From Allotamlana fucoidanivorans (lineage in GTDB: Bacteria > Bacteroidota > Bacteroidia > Flavobacteriales > Flavobacteriaceae), in assembly GCF_006265225.1 (NCBI RefSeq), contig NZ_VDCS01000002.1, positions 186,001 through 250,000 on the forward strand: a stretch of DNA of 64,000 nucleotides, written 5' to 3'. The notes under the pieces are model-generated. The model saw only the letters and a list, made by a program, of their open reading frames with translations. It had not been told where the DNA came from and made no database searches. Made by a program: the position numbers and the translations under genes. Shown here piece after piece: positions 15,706 through 24,435 of the stretch; positions within the stretch are counted from its first letter, which is position 1; each line of letters opens with the position of its first letter.

Positions 15706-16728
15706 CTAAACAGATAGTTTTCTAAGTATTTGTATAAGTTTATTGTGTTTATCGTCATCATAATCCAAGTGAGTAACCATACGCAATTTACTATCCCCCA
15801 TATTGATAATATGAACATGATGAGCTTCTAGTAATTTTACAAATGCTTTATCATCAATATGCCGTTCTAATTCAAATATAACAATGTTTGTTTCAATGGG
15901 CTCTACAGTCCTAATAAATGCTAATTTTGATAACTCCTGTCCTATTTCCTTGGCACGTCTATGATCATCAGCCAATCTTTCTATATGATGATCTAGAGCA
16001 TACAAACCAGCAGCGGCTAAATACCCTACCTGCCTCATATTGCCTCCAAAAACCTTTCTTATTCTTAACGCATCCTCCATAATATTGTCGTTTCCAATTA
16101 AAATTGACCCAACCGGACACCCTAATCCCTTACTTAAGCAGACTGAAATAGTATCAAATGCGTTCCCATAATCGGTCAAAGATTCTTTTTTTTCAACCAA
16201 GGTATGCCATAATCTAGCCCCATCTAAATGAAACCCTAAGTTATGGGTTCGGCACACTTTACTTATTTTCATAATTTCTTTAAAATCCCAACATGCTCCT
16301 CCCCCTTTATTTGTTGTGTTTTCTATTTCAACCAAAGTAGACTTGCTATAATAGTAAGCATCTGGATTTATCGCATTTACAACTTGCTCTGCTGTAAACA
16401 TACCTCTATACCCATCAATAAGTTTACAGGACACCCCACTGTTAAATGACACCCCTCCTGATTCATAATTATAAATATGGGCATACTTGTCACAAATAAC
16501 TTGATCTCCAGGCTTCGTATGAAGTTTTATAGCCGTTTGATTTGCCATGGTTCCGCTAGGAAAAAATAGCGCGGTGTCTTTATTAAAAAGACTGGCCATT
16601 TTTTTTTCTAATTGGTTCATGGTTTCATCCTCCCTAAAGACATCATCACCAACTTCTGCTTGCATCATAGCTTCTAACATATGTTGTGTTGGTTTGGTTA
16701 CTGTATCACTTCGAAGATCTATTATCAT
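15706..16728 (-). CDS. ltaE: Low-specificity L-threonine aldolase
   Basis: A 340-aa PLP enzyme (fold type I) cleaving L-threonine and L-allo-threonine to glycine and acetaldehyde. The N-terminus IDLRSDTVTKPT, the PSGTMANQ phosphate-binding loop, HLDGARLWH (Asp169 for the pyridine ring) and the PLP lysine in SVCLSKGLGCPVGS (Lys200) are all present. Length matches the family. It heads a likely two-gene unit with the HAD phosphatase. Confidence 0.93.
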   Translation of the reverse strand: MIIDLRSDTVTKPTQHMLEAMMQAEVGDDVFREDETMNQLEKKMASLFNKDTALFFPSGTMANQTAIKLHTKPGDQVICDKYAHIYNYESGGVSFNSGVSCKLIDGYRGMFTAEQVVNAINPDAYYYSKSTLVEIENTTNKGGGACWDFKEIMKISKVCRTHNLGFHLDGARLWHTLVEKKESLTDYGNAFDTISVCLSKGLGCPVGSILIGNDNIMEDALRIRKVFGGNMRQVGYLAAAGLYALDHHIERLADDHRRAKEIGQELSKLAFIRTVEPIETNIVIFELERHIDDKAFVKLLEAHHVHIINMGDSKLRMVTHLDYDDDKHNKLIQILRKLSV

Positions 16729-16887
16729 ACCTTTAAATAACTAAATTTTAATGTTGAAAATTAATAAAAGTAAATTTAAATGAATTCTATAACTGACACA
16801 TATTCTTATAGTAAATACCCTATTTTTCCATTTGACGAAAAAACAAGTAAATGGACAAAAAAAAAACAAGGTATGCATAAGATTAAC

Positions 16888-16895
16888 TACTTTAG
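16888..16895 (+). promoter_or_regulatory. Promoter-like -7 box TACTTTAG
   Basis: TACTTTAG lies 35 bases before the lipoprotein start codon. It is the same variant -7 sequence as at aroC. No TTTG/TTG element is found at the usual spacing upstream, so the assignment is tentative. Confidence 0.3.
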
Positions 16896-16930
16896 TATTT
16901 ATTAAGCTATTAATCAAACACATAGGAAAA

Positions 16931-18055
16931 ATGAAAAATTTTACAAAATTACTATTAATTCTTTGCTTTGTCGCATTTTCTTGCCAAAATGAAAATGTGA
17001 ATTCAGAGCAGATGACTGAACAAGATTTACAGTCATTTGATGTTTTAACAACTACATGTACAGTTATTGATGCGGATAGATGTTATATAACGGGGCAACC
17101 TTCAGCTAATTTTTGGTGGCCTAATTTAACGAACAACAATGATTATTTTAACCCTACAACATATTTTGGTTCTGATGCAGAAAATGGTGTGAGTTTATCG
17201 TTTATGGAATATCCTGATGGAACGGCTCACATTTCTGGAACTACTATTAACTCTACAGGGTGTTTAGTTACAGTTGATGTATATTTGAAAGACAAGATGG
17301 ATTGGACAACTTGGTCTGATTCTTTTGGAAACAATGGTCAGTTTAAAGATGAATCACCAAATAACTGTTCAAATATAGATAAAGAAACACTTTCATATTA
17401 TGTTATAGATCCTGAAAAAAGTACAATTACAGCCACTGGAGGAAGTTGCTATGAAGAAGGAACTTATGATGTTATTCAACGTCCTGATGCTGATGATCCT
17501 AATACCCCTCATTTTGGAATTTATGTTGGTACAGGAGGTGCGAATTTTCATGGAGCAGATCCTGACGCTTATGGGTTAAGCGGATGGGGTTGGATGATCC
17601 ACCAAGAAACTGGTAATAAATATGTGATGGACTTCAATTTTGCTACTGAATGTAGGACTACTGGATCAGACTGTGAAACTGCCTTTGCTAGAGGTAATGA
17701 TGGTAATATTTGTTTTATTGATGAAGGTTTCAGTAATAAACGTTGGGGATGGAGAATTGTACTTCCTGAACCAGGAGAATATAGTTTTGAGGTTTATGCT
17801 GGCGCTGGTCAGTGTGATATATCAAAAGGAGTTAAAGTAGGTACCGTTGATGTTACCTACGCTAATGGCACTGTAGAAGTTGTTTATAATATAGATGAAG
17901 GTTATGAATTAAGAGAAACCCACGTTTATGCTGGTAAGGCAGATTACCCAACCAATAAAAAGGGTAAAAAGACTGTTGCTCCTGGCCAATATACTATTGG
18001 AACAGGTTTAGAAGGCGCAATAAGTATTATAGTGCATGCAGTAGTTTGTAATTAA
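16931..18055 (+). CDS. Secreted surface lipoprotein, unknown function
   Basis: A 374-aa protein starting with a lipoprotein signal (KLLLILCFVAFSC, lipobox Cys18) and so likely anchored in the outer membrane. The mature region is rich in aromatic residues, Asp, Gly and Cys, as in secreted Bacteroidota proteins. The C-terminal 100 residues contain FEVYAGAGQCDISKG, GTVDVTYANGTVEVVYN and THVYAGKADYP, a beta-sandwich pattern I have seen repeated in large Flavobacteria surface proteins. NTPHFGIYVGTGG and YGLSGWGWM suggest another beta domain. No catalytic motif is recognised. ATG 16931 is chosen because it begins the signal peptide. A strong terminator follows. Confidence 0.8.
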   Translation: MKNFTKLLLILCFVAFSCQNENVNSEQMTEQDLQSFDVLTTTCTVIDADRCYITGQPSANFWWPNLTNNNDYFNPTTYFGSDAENGVSLSFMEYPDGTAHISGTTINSTGCLVTVDVYLKDKMDWTTWSDSFGNNGQFKDESPNNCSNIDKETLSYYVIDPEKSTITATGGSCYEEGTYDVIQRPDADDPNTPHFGIYVGTGGANFHGADPDAYGLSGWGWMIHQETGNKYVMDFNFATECRTTGSDCETAFARGNDGNICFIDEGFSNKRWGWRIVLPEPGEYSFEVYAGAGQCDISKGVKVGTVDVTYANGTVEVVYNIDEGYELRETHVYAGKADYPTNKKGKKTVAPGQYTIGTGLEGAISIIVHAVVCN

Positions 18056-18084
18056 CATTGTGCTACGTTTTAAAGACAAATAAT

Positions 18085-18120
18085 AAAAAAAACCTAAGAT
18101 TAATTTCTTAGGTTTTTTTT
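18085..18120 (+). terminator. Rho-independent terminator after the lipoprotein gene
   Basis: AACCTAAGA (18091-18099) pairs with TCTTAGGTT (18106-18114) around TTAATT, with an A run before and Ts to 18120 after it. It lies 35 bases past the stop codon. Confidence 0.9.
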
Positions 18121-18160
18121 ATTTATAAATTTCTGCCCAAAAATCGAATAAATATAAATC

Positions 18161-18188
18161 ATGATATCGATATTTTAATCGATATCAT
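18161..18188 (+). repeat. Perfect 11-bp inverted repeat upstream of the GT32 gene
   Basis: ATGATATCGAT (18161-18171) and ATCGATATCAT (18178-18188) are exact reverse complements around ATTTTA. The repeat ends 19 bases before the glycosyltransferase start codon and after the preceding terminator. It has no T tract, so it is not an obvious terminator. An operator or a leader stem-loop is possible. Confidence 0.7.
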
Positions 18189-18207
18189 TTCAAGAATTAG
18201 TGACTTA

Positions 18208-18984
18208 ATGATTCCAAAAATTATACATTTTTGCTGGTTAAGCGAAAATAAATATCCAAGAGATGTTAAAAAAAATCTTTCTATTTGGAAAAAGCAGCTG
18301 CCAGATTATCAATTTATTTTGTGGGATTCTAAAAAATTTGATGTTAATGTAACCGAATGGACCAAACAAGCTTTTGAAGTAAAAAAGTATGCTTTTGCAG
18401 CTGATTATATCAGATTTTATGCTGTTTATAATTATGGAGGGATTTATCTAGATACAGATGTAGAAGTATTAAAAAAGTTTGACAACCTCCTTCATCTGCC
18501 ATATTTCATAGGAAGTCAATTTGATAATCTTATTGAAGCCGCCATTTTCGGGGCTGAGAAAAAATCCGATTGGGTTTTAGATTGTATGAAATATTATGAA
18601 AACAGACATTTCATTAAAGAAAATGGGCAAATGGATTTAAAGATATTACCAGAAATTATGCAAACTCAAATTGAGAAAAGAAGAAAACTCATTTTTCTAA
18701 ATAATTCCATTGAAATCAAAAACATTTCTAGATTTATTGTTAACTCAAATATATTTTATGTTCTTCCTTTCGAATATTTTAGTCCTAAGAATCATCAAAC
18801 AAGAAAAATATCGCTAACTAGCGAAACATATACAATACATCACTATAATAGTTCTTGGCTCCCACTTTCTTCTAAGATACGTTTGAATCTTATAAGGTTA
18901 TTTGGTGTTAACCTTACCGAAAAATTCATAAATCTATTAAACTTGAGAAAATGCTACAGCCTACTCAAAAGACGTAAAACTTGA
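18208..18984 (+). CDS. Glycosyltransferase, GT32 / capsular polysaccharide type
   Basis: A 258-aa cytoplasmic or membrane-associated transferase. PKIIHFCWLSENKYP at the start, AADYIRFYAVYNYGGIYLDTD in the middle with the metal-binding DTD, and HHYNSSWLP near the C-terminus are the standard features of GT32 (DXD-sugar-binding) enzymes. The donor and acceptor sugars are unknown. It is the only plus-strand gene of the glycan islet and seems to be transcribed alone from the region after 18120. Confidence 0.88.
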   Translation: MIPKIIHFCWLSENKYPRDVKKNLSIWKKQLPDYQFILWDSKKFDVNVTEWTKQAFEVKKYAFAADYIRFYAVYNYGGIYLDTDVEVLKKFDNLLHLPYFIGSQFDNLIEAAIFGAEKKSDWVLDCMKYYENRHFIKENGQMDLKILPEIMQTQIEKRRKLIFLNNSIEIKNISRFIVNSNIFYVLPFEYFSPKNHQTRKISLTSETYTIHHYNSSWLPLSSKIRLNLIRLFGVNLTEKFINLLNLRKCYSLLKRRKT

Positions 18985-19088
18985 AGTAACGTATTTACTA
19001 CTTTACTAAGAATATAGATGGCACCTAATCGGTTTATTTTAAAATATTTTTAATAAAAATGGATGGGCTAAATTGTCACCTTATTTTT

Positions 19089-20057
19089 TTAGGTTTCATA
19101 ATTTTTCACCAAAATTTCATCATCATACCTTAACATAAGTACGTTAGCTTCCCAATCATCACAAAAGTCAATTTCCTTATTGAATAGATACTCATTTATT
19201 ATCCATTTAGGAAAATTACCCCCTGCTAAATAAGACAAAGGAAATCCTCCTCCAAATCTTGCATTTATCTCAATCCCTTTTACTTCTTTTGTTTCTTTAT
19301 GCATAAATAATTGTACAGTAATACAACCTCTTGCTCCCTTTAAATAAGAAAATTTAGACTCTATAATAATTTTTATTTTGTTCTTTTTTGTAACCCCTTT
19401 ACTCACTTCTCCTCCTCTAACCTCTATTCGTTTTCTTGGGATTACACATTTTAAGTACCCTTGTTTTGAATAATATAAATCACATGTATATTCTTCGTAA
19501 TCATTATGATCTAAATATTCAAAAAAATATAATGAACTATTTTTTAAAAAATAATTTGAAATTTGATCTTTATCTTTAATAATGTAATTCTCTACACTAT
19601 TACTTCCATTTATTGGTTTTATAAAAAATGGTATTTTGTAATTGTTTTTAGTAAAGACTTGAGGTGTATTTATACCATTTTCTTCAAAAAGCAACTTAGT
19701 TTTTAATTTGTCTTCAGCAATATCAATAAAATCTATGTCAGAAATGACAACTAAAATATTATGCATAGAAAAAAGATGCTTATGCTTTGCTAATAATTTC
19801 AGCTCAGGATCCAGCATTGGTATTAATAGCGAAACATCATTATCTACACACTTTTTTAATAAGTCTTCAATATATCTTCTATCATTAATACGAAACGTCT
19901 TAAGATAATCATCAGCTATTTGAGCTGCTGAAGATAGTTCGGGTTCAGCATCTGAAACAATCACTTTTGATGATGGGCTTTGCTTTTTTAATTCAACCAT
20001 AAAGGCCTTTACTAATGATACTCTTCTTCCTCCTGAAGTTATTAAAATATTATTCAT
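19089..20057 (-). CDS. ATP-grasp domain protein (carbamoyl-phosphate synthase-like)
   Basis: A 322-aa protein with an N-terminal Rossmann-like segment (ILITSGGRRVSLVKAF) and an ATP-grasp domain (about residues 115-310). Visible ATP-grasp elements are the binding strand PFFIKPINGSNSV, EYLDHNDYEEYTCDLYY, and the metal site GIEINARFGGGFPL. Enzymes of this shape ligate a carboxylate to an amine or thiol, but the substrate is unknown. It is the last gene of a three-gene unit with two GT2 transferases, so it probably modifies an amino sugar or sugar acid (inference). Confidence 0.85.
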   Translation of the reverse strand: MNNILITSGGRRVSLVKAFMVELKKQSPSSKVIVSDAEPELSSAAQIADDYLKTFRINDRRYIEDLLKKCVDNDVSLLIPMLDPELKLLAKHKHLFSMHNILVVISDIDFIDIAEDKLKTKLLFEENGINTPQVFTKNNYKIPFFIKPINGSNSVENYIIKDKDQISNYFLKNSSLYFFEYLDHNDYEEYTCDLYYSKQGYLKCVIPRKRIEVRGGEVSKGVTKKNKIKIIIESKFSYLKGARGCITVQLFMHKETKEVKGIEINARFGGGFPLSYLAGGNFPKWIINEYLFNKEIDFCDDWEANVLMLRYDDEILVKNYET

Positions 20058-20081
20058 AAATTTCTTAAATCAAATAAGCAA

Positions 20082-21116
20082 TTATTTTATTTTTTTATGG
20101 GTTACCCATTTAAGAAAAGGGTTTCCAACAATAAACGAAATATAAAACAAGTGCCTAATATTGAATGTTGGTACCAAAATATAATAAATTTTCCTACCAT
20201 ATTCTTTTCCTAAAAAAGAATTTAATGGATAGGCACTTACTTCGGTCATTTTAGTTAATATAGCCTTAAGTTCCTGCAATGTTATTGCAGAACTTAGCAT
20301 CCTTACCATCATAAAAAAAACAAAAGATTGCTGTCTTGTTTTCAAACGTTTTATACAAGAATTAACAAAAGGAATTGATTTATCCAAATTGTCAATAATA
20401 TCTTTAAATACAATAGCTGCATTAGCATTATCCCTTATAACCCTTAAAAATTGAACGCTTTCCCTGCTTGTCATAGCTGAATTTGGAACCACCATATGCC
20501 TATGAGCATCAATATCAAAATATAAAACCCTATTGGCCTTAAGAAATAATTTTGTAGTAAAAATGGCATCTTCCATCCAGCGTCCTTTTATAAACTGAAT
20601 TCTTGTTGCTAACAAGAAACTTCTTTTTACAAAATACCACCAAACTTCATTTTTATAAGGCATGTCTGCGATAATCTGAACACCTGTTTTAACACATTCT
20701 AAAAAACGTCCTTCTTTTTTATCTAATATATTATTAATGTGCGGATTAGTCGTTGCTATTGATTTAAAAGCAAGTATTTCTAAATCATGCTTCGTTAAAG
20801 TATTAAGTAAAACGTTCAAAACATTATCTGCTAAATAATCATCGGCATCTATAAAATAGATATACTCTCCTAAAGCCAATTCTATACCTTTATTTCTAGC
20901 AACTCCTACTCCTGAATTCTTTTGGGTATAAAGTTTTACATTTGAATAAGCACCCATGAATTCTTTTACAATAAAACAACTCTTATCTGTAGAACCATCA
21001 TCAATAATTACAATTTCATACTGATCCACTGAAATATCTTGACATAACAAACTTTCAAGGCATCTCGAAATATATTTTTCTGCATTGTAAACAGGAACAA
21101 TAATGCTTAACTTCAT
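20082..21116 (-). CDS. Glycosyltransferase family 2
   Basis: A 344-aa GT-A transferase. IIVPVYNAEKYISRCLESLL starts the nucleotide-binding half, IIDDGSTDKS gives the first Asp pair, and YFIDADDYL is the DXD-like metal site. The C-terminal third is variable and basic. Donor and acceptor cannot be assigned. The gene is one base from its upstream paralogue (about the same length, similar throughout) and 24 bases from the ATP-grasp gene, so they form one operon. Confidence 0.92.
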   Translation of the reverse strand: MKLSIIVPVYNAEKYISRCLESLLCQDISVDQYEIVIIDDGSTDKSCFIVKEFMGAYSNVKLYTQKNSGVGVARNKGIELALGEYIYFIDADDYLADNVLNVLLNTLTKHDLEILAFKSIATTNPHINNILDKKEGRFLECVKTGVQIIADMPYKNEVWWYFVKRSFLLATRIQFIKGRWMEDAIFTTKLFLKANRVLYFDIDAHRHMVVPNSAMTSRESVQFLRVIRDNANAAIVFKDIIDNLDKSIPFVNSCIKRLKTRQQSFVFFMMVRMLSSAITLQELKAILTKMTEVSAYPLNSFLGKEYGRKIYYILVPTFNIRHLFYISFIVGNPFLKWVTHKKIK

Positions 21117-21117
21117 A

Positions 21118-22137
21118 TTAAAAAAATTTTAATACTTTAGATTTATAAAGAATTCTTAAAGGGTAAAGGAATGTATAAAAAAGGTATTTATGATTAAACA
21201 GATAAATTGTTGTTTTATGAAGCTTGTTTTCAATAAAATATGAAATAGGATAAGCACCCAAAGTTTCAAATTCATTTAAAATTCCATCAACCTTTTTAAT
21301 TGAAATATTTGCCTTTATAATTCTAAAAAACATATAATATATGTTCACATCTCTAAAAAATTTCACTTTATTGAGTATCTCATGCGGTATATTCTTTTTT
21401 TTATTTGAAAACTCCGCTAGAAGTTTATTAAAACTATATGTTACATTTATATAATCGTCTATTATTCTTCTTGAATGATTTTGACTATTATTATTCATTA
21501 TAGAAGAAGGGACTTGTACATATCTATGTACGTCTATTGGGAGATAAATAATTTTTTTTGCATAAAACATAGCTCTAAGCGAAAAAGGACCATCTTCAAA
21601 CGGATTATCTTCTTCAAAATAAATACTATTTTCATAAATAAAATCTTTTCTGACAAAATACCACCAAACAGTTATGTTAAAATGTTTAGTTTTTGATAAA
21701 AAATCAATCCCCTTATAAATCATAATTTCCGTTTCCTTCTCTGAATTTGATTTAAACAAATCTAGTTGCCTTGTTTTAAGAGAATTAAACCCCACAATAT
21801 CAGCATTATATTCAAATGCTCTATCTAACAATAAACTTAAAGAATTATAGACTATATAATCATCAGCATCTATGTTATATATATATATTCCTTTAGCTAA
21901 TCTTAATAATTTATTCCTAGTTGCATATAACCCTTTATTACTTTGAGTATATAGATGAATATTATCATTAACATGAATGAATTCTTGCACTATTTTTACT
22001 GAATCGTCTACCGAACCATCATCTAATACTAAAATTTCATAATCATCTTTAGGAACATCTTGATTTATCAAACTAGTAATACAATTACCAATATACTTTT
22101 CAGCATTATACATAGGAATCAAAATACTCAACTTCAT
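21118..22137 (-). CDS. Glycosyltransferase family 2 (tandem paralogue)
   Basis: A 339-aa GT2 enzyme, first gene of the minus-strand glycan operon. LIPMYNAEKYIGNCITSLI, VLDDGSVDDS and YNIDADDYI match the GT-A nucleotide and metal motifs. It parallels the next gene over its whole length (TVWWYF versus EVWWYF, DVHRYVQVPSSIMN versus DAHRHMVVPNSAMT), so the two arose by duplication and probably add consecutive or related sugars. Very A/T-rich wobble positions fit a laterally acquired glycan gene, though the whole genome is AT-rich. Confidence 0.9.
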   Translation of the reverse strand: MKLSILIPMYNAEKYIGNCITSLINQDVPKDDYEILVLDDGSVDDSVKIVQEFIHVNDNIHLYTQSNKGLYATRNKLLRLAKGIYIYNIDADDYIVYNSLSLLLDRAFEYNADIVGFNSLKTRQLDLFKSNSEKETEIMIYKGIDFLSKTKHFNITVWWYFVRKDFIYENSIYFEEDNPFEDGPFSLRAMFYAKKIIYLPIDVHRYVQVPSSIMNNNSQNHSRRIIDDYINVTYSFNKLLAEFSNKKKNIPHEILNKVKFFRDVNIYYMFFRIIKANISIKKVDGILNEFETLGAYPISYFIENKLHKTTIYLFNHKYLFYTFLYPLRILYKSKVLKFF

Positions 22138-22232
22138 TATAAAAGGTTTTATAAATACTAAAGATATATGGGTGTTATAATATGATTAAATAAATTCGTT
22201 AATTAACACAATAACTACCATGAATTAAAACT

Positions 22233-22262
22233 TTTGTTTTTTATGGATTAACCCTATTTTTG
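22233..22262 (+). promoter_or_regulatory. Promoter of prfB
   Basis: TTTG (22233-22236), an 18-base spacer, then TATTTTTG (22255-22262): a full match to the Bacteroidota -33/-7 consensus. The predicted start of transcription is about 22270, giving a leader of only about ten bases before ATG 22280. Confidence 0.7.
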
Positions 22263-22279
22263 CTCAAAATACAACAACT

Positions 22280-23390
22280 ATGATAACATACGATCAGATT
22301 AAAGATCTTAATACCCGCCTAGACAAACTTAGGCACTATCTTTGACATAGATACCAAACTTATAGAAATTCAAAACGAAGAAGAACAGACGTTTGATCCA
22401 AATTTCTGGAATGACCCAAAAGCCGCAGAACTTATTATGAAATCACTGCGGGTGAAAAAAAAATGGGTTGAAGACTACAAAACTGCTAAATCAAACATTG
22501 AAGAATTAGAACTTCTTTATGAGTTTCATAAAGAAGGTGAATATTCAGCAGAAGAAGTTCAAGACCATTATGATAAAACAGCTTCCTTTCTTGAGGATAT
22601 TGAATTTAAAAACATGCTTTCTGATGAAGGAGATAGCTTAAGTGCCGTACTTCAAATTACTGCTGGCGCTGGGGGTACCGAAAGTTGTGATTGGGCTAGC
22701 ATGCTCATGCGTATGTACCTCATGTATGCCGAAAAAAGTGGATTCAAAGTTAAAGAACTGAATTATCAGGAAGGTGATGTTGCTGGTATAAAAACGGTGA
22801 CTCTAGAAATAGAGGGCGACTTTGCTTTTGGCTGGCTAAAAGGAGAAAATGGGGTACACCGATTAGTGAGAATTTCACCGTTTGATAGTAATGCTAAACG
22901 CCATACCAGTTTTGCTTCTGTTTATGTATACCCTCTAGTTGATGATACTATTGAAATTGACATAAATCCTGCCGATATTGAAATCACCACCGCACGTTCT
23001 AGTGGCGCCGGAGGGCAAAATGTGAACAAGGTAGAAACCAAAGTGCAGCTAACCCATAAACCTACAGGTATTCAAATATCCTGTTCTGAAACGCGCTCTC
23101 AGCATGATAACCGAGCTCGTGCCTTGCAAATGTTGAAATCGCAACTCTATGAAATTGAGTTACAAAAACAACTCTCGCAACGTGAAGATATAGAAGCAAG
23201 CAAAATGAAAATTGAGTGGGGAAGCCAAATTCGTAACTATGTTATGCATCCGTACAAATTAGTAAAAGATGTAAGAACAGGTCATGAAACGGGTAATGTA
23301 GATGCTATTATGGATGGTAATATTGAACCCTTTTTAAAAGCATACCTCATGATGATGGGACAAAAAGTTGAAGAGGAAGATCAATTATGA
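22280..23390 (+). CDS. prfB: Peptide chain release factor 2 (programmed +1 frameshift)
   Basis: RF2 releases peptides at UGA and UAA. Translation starts at ATG 22280 and reads 21 codons to an in-frame TGA at 22343-22345. Skipping one base (T 22343) continues in +1 frame from GAC at 22344 to the stop at 23390, giving 369 aa, the usual RF2 length. The shift site is TAT CTT TGA C, as in other prfB genes, with AGG six bases before the CTT. Functional motifs are SPF in RISPFDSN (stop-codon recognition) and GGQ in [10 protein letters not shown] (peptide hydrolysis). The shift provides autoregulation: low RF2 favours slippage. The next gene overlaps by four bases (ATGA). Confidence 0.95.
22331..22346 (+). 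promoter_or_regulatory. prfB programmed frameshift site
   Basis: AGG CAC TAT CTT TGA C. CTT (22340-22342) is the slippery codon, TGA the recoded stop and C the poor-termination context. In E. coli the upstream stimulator is AGGGGG three bases from CTT; here only AGG remains, six bases away. Confidence 0.9.
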
Positions 23391-24007
23391 AAACAATAAA
23401 CACAATCATCTTCGATTTGGGTGGTGTTCTCATTGATTGGAATCCGGAATACGTTTTTATAGATGTTTTTAATGGTGACCGAGATAAAATGCATTGGTTT
23501 TTAAAACATGTTTGCACACCAGACTGGAATGAAAACCAAGATGCCGGTTATACTTTAGAACAAGCTACAAAAGATAGAATTACCCTTTTTCCTGAATACG
23601 AAAATGAAATTGGAGCATTTTATGGTAGGTGGCCAGAAATGCTAGGTGGTGCCATAGAAGGCAGCGTGAGTATTTTAAACAGATTACGGGAGTCTAAACA
23701 CTATAAAATTATCGCGCTTACAAATTGGAGTGCAGAAACATTTCCTATTGCTCTAAAAAAATTTGATTTCTTACAATGGTTTGAGGGCATTGTTGTTTCG
23801 GGAGAAGAAAAGACGAGAAAACCTTTTGATGACATCTATAAACTCACCCTTCAACGGTATAATATTAACCCAGAGCAGGCTCTATTTATTGACGACAATT
23901 TAAGAAATATAGAAGCGGCGCAAGCTCTTGGAATTCGCAGTATACATTTCAAGTCACCGGAACAACTTCTTGTCGCACTAAAACATTTTAATATTCATTT
24001 ACAATGA
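23387..24007 (+). CDS. HAD-superfamily hydrolase (subfamily IA)
   Basis: A 206-aa HAD phosphatase of the YihX/alpha-D-glucose-1-phosphatase-like group. Motif I is [17 protein letters not shown], motif [10 protein letters not shown], motif III the lysine in EEKTRKPF, and motif [15 protein letters not shown] helical cap lies at about residues 18-90. The substrate is unknown. It overlaps prfB and the arsC-like gene by four bases each, so the three are a translationally coupled operon, a combination with no evident functional link. Confidence 0.88.
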   Translation: MKTINTIIFDLGGVLIDWNPEYVFIDVFNGDRDKMHWFLKHVCTPDWNENQDAGYTLEQATKDRITLFPEYENEIGAFYGRWPEMLGGAIEGSVSILNRLRESKHYKIIALTNWSAETFPIALKKFDFLQWFEGIVVSGEEKTRKPFDDIYKLTLQRYNINPEQALFIDDNLRNIEAAQALGIRSIHFKSPEQLLVALKHFNIHLQ

Positions 24008-24345
24008 TAACCATATACCATAATAATAGATGCAGTAAATCTCGTAGCGGATTAAAAATACTAGAAGATTCAGGCAAAGATTTCAAAATTTCAAAATATT
24101 TAGACGACCCGTTAACCGAAGATGAATTAGTTAAAATTATTGAACTACTTCAAATAAAACCTATGGACTTAGTAAGACAAAATGAGGCCATTTGGAAAAG
24201 TGAATTTAAGCATAAAGCACTCACCGATGCTGAGATTATCTCTGCCATGGTAAAGAATCCAAAACTCATAGAAAGACCCATTGTTGTTAATGGTAATAAA
24301 GCTGTAATTGGCAGGCCACCTGAAAACATATCAGAAATTATTTAA
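24004..24345 (+). CDS. arsC: Arsenate reductase, glutaredoxin-dependent type (ArsC family)
   Basis: A 113-aa thioredoxin-fold reductase. Catalytic Cys10 lies in YHNNRCSKSR. Arginines matching the arsenate-binding set of E. coli ArsC are present in DLVRQNE, IERPIVV and VIGRPPENI, favouring true ArsC over Spx or YffB-like proteins. It reduces arsenate to arsenite with glutathione or another thiol and glutaredoxin. No arsenite efflux gene is nearby, so its role in resistance is uncertain. It is the last gene of the prfB operon. Confidence 0.88.
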   Translation: MITIYHNNRCSKSRSGLKILEDSGKDFKISKYLDDPLTEDELVKIIELLQIKPMDLVRQNEAIWKSEFKHKALTDAEIISAMVKNPKLIERPIVVNGNKAVIGRPPENISEII

Positions 24346-24364
24346 TATGTTTCATTTACATACA

Positions 24365-24383
24365 GGTTAACAAAATATTAACC
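24365..24383. repeat. Short dyad upstream of the TonB receptor gene
   Basis: GGTTAA (24365-24370) and TTAACC (24378-24383) form a six-base inverted repeat around seven bases, 53 bases before the receptor ATG. A regulator site is possible; chance is also possible. Confidence 0.25.
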
Positions 24384-24435
24384 TTTCTTCTATAAACCAT
24401 ACTCTACATTTATAGTCTAACCACCAAAACTATTT

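Noticed and set aside
22437-23390. Short prfB starting at ATG 22437
   Set aside because: An upstream ATG, a conserved frameshift site and homologous coding sequence between 22280 and 22436 show a recoded full-length RF2.
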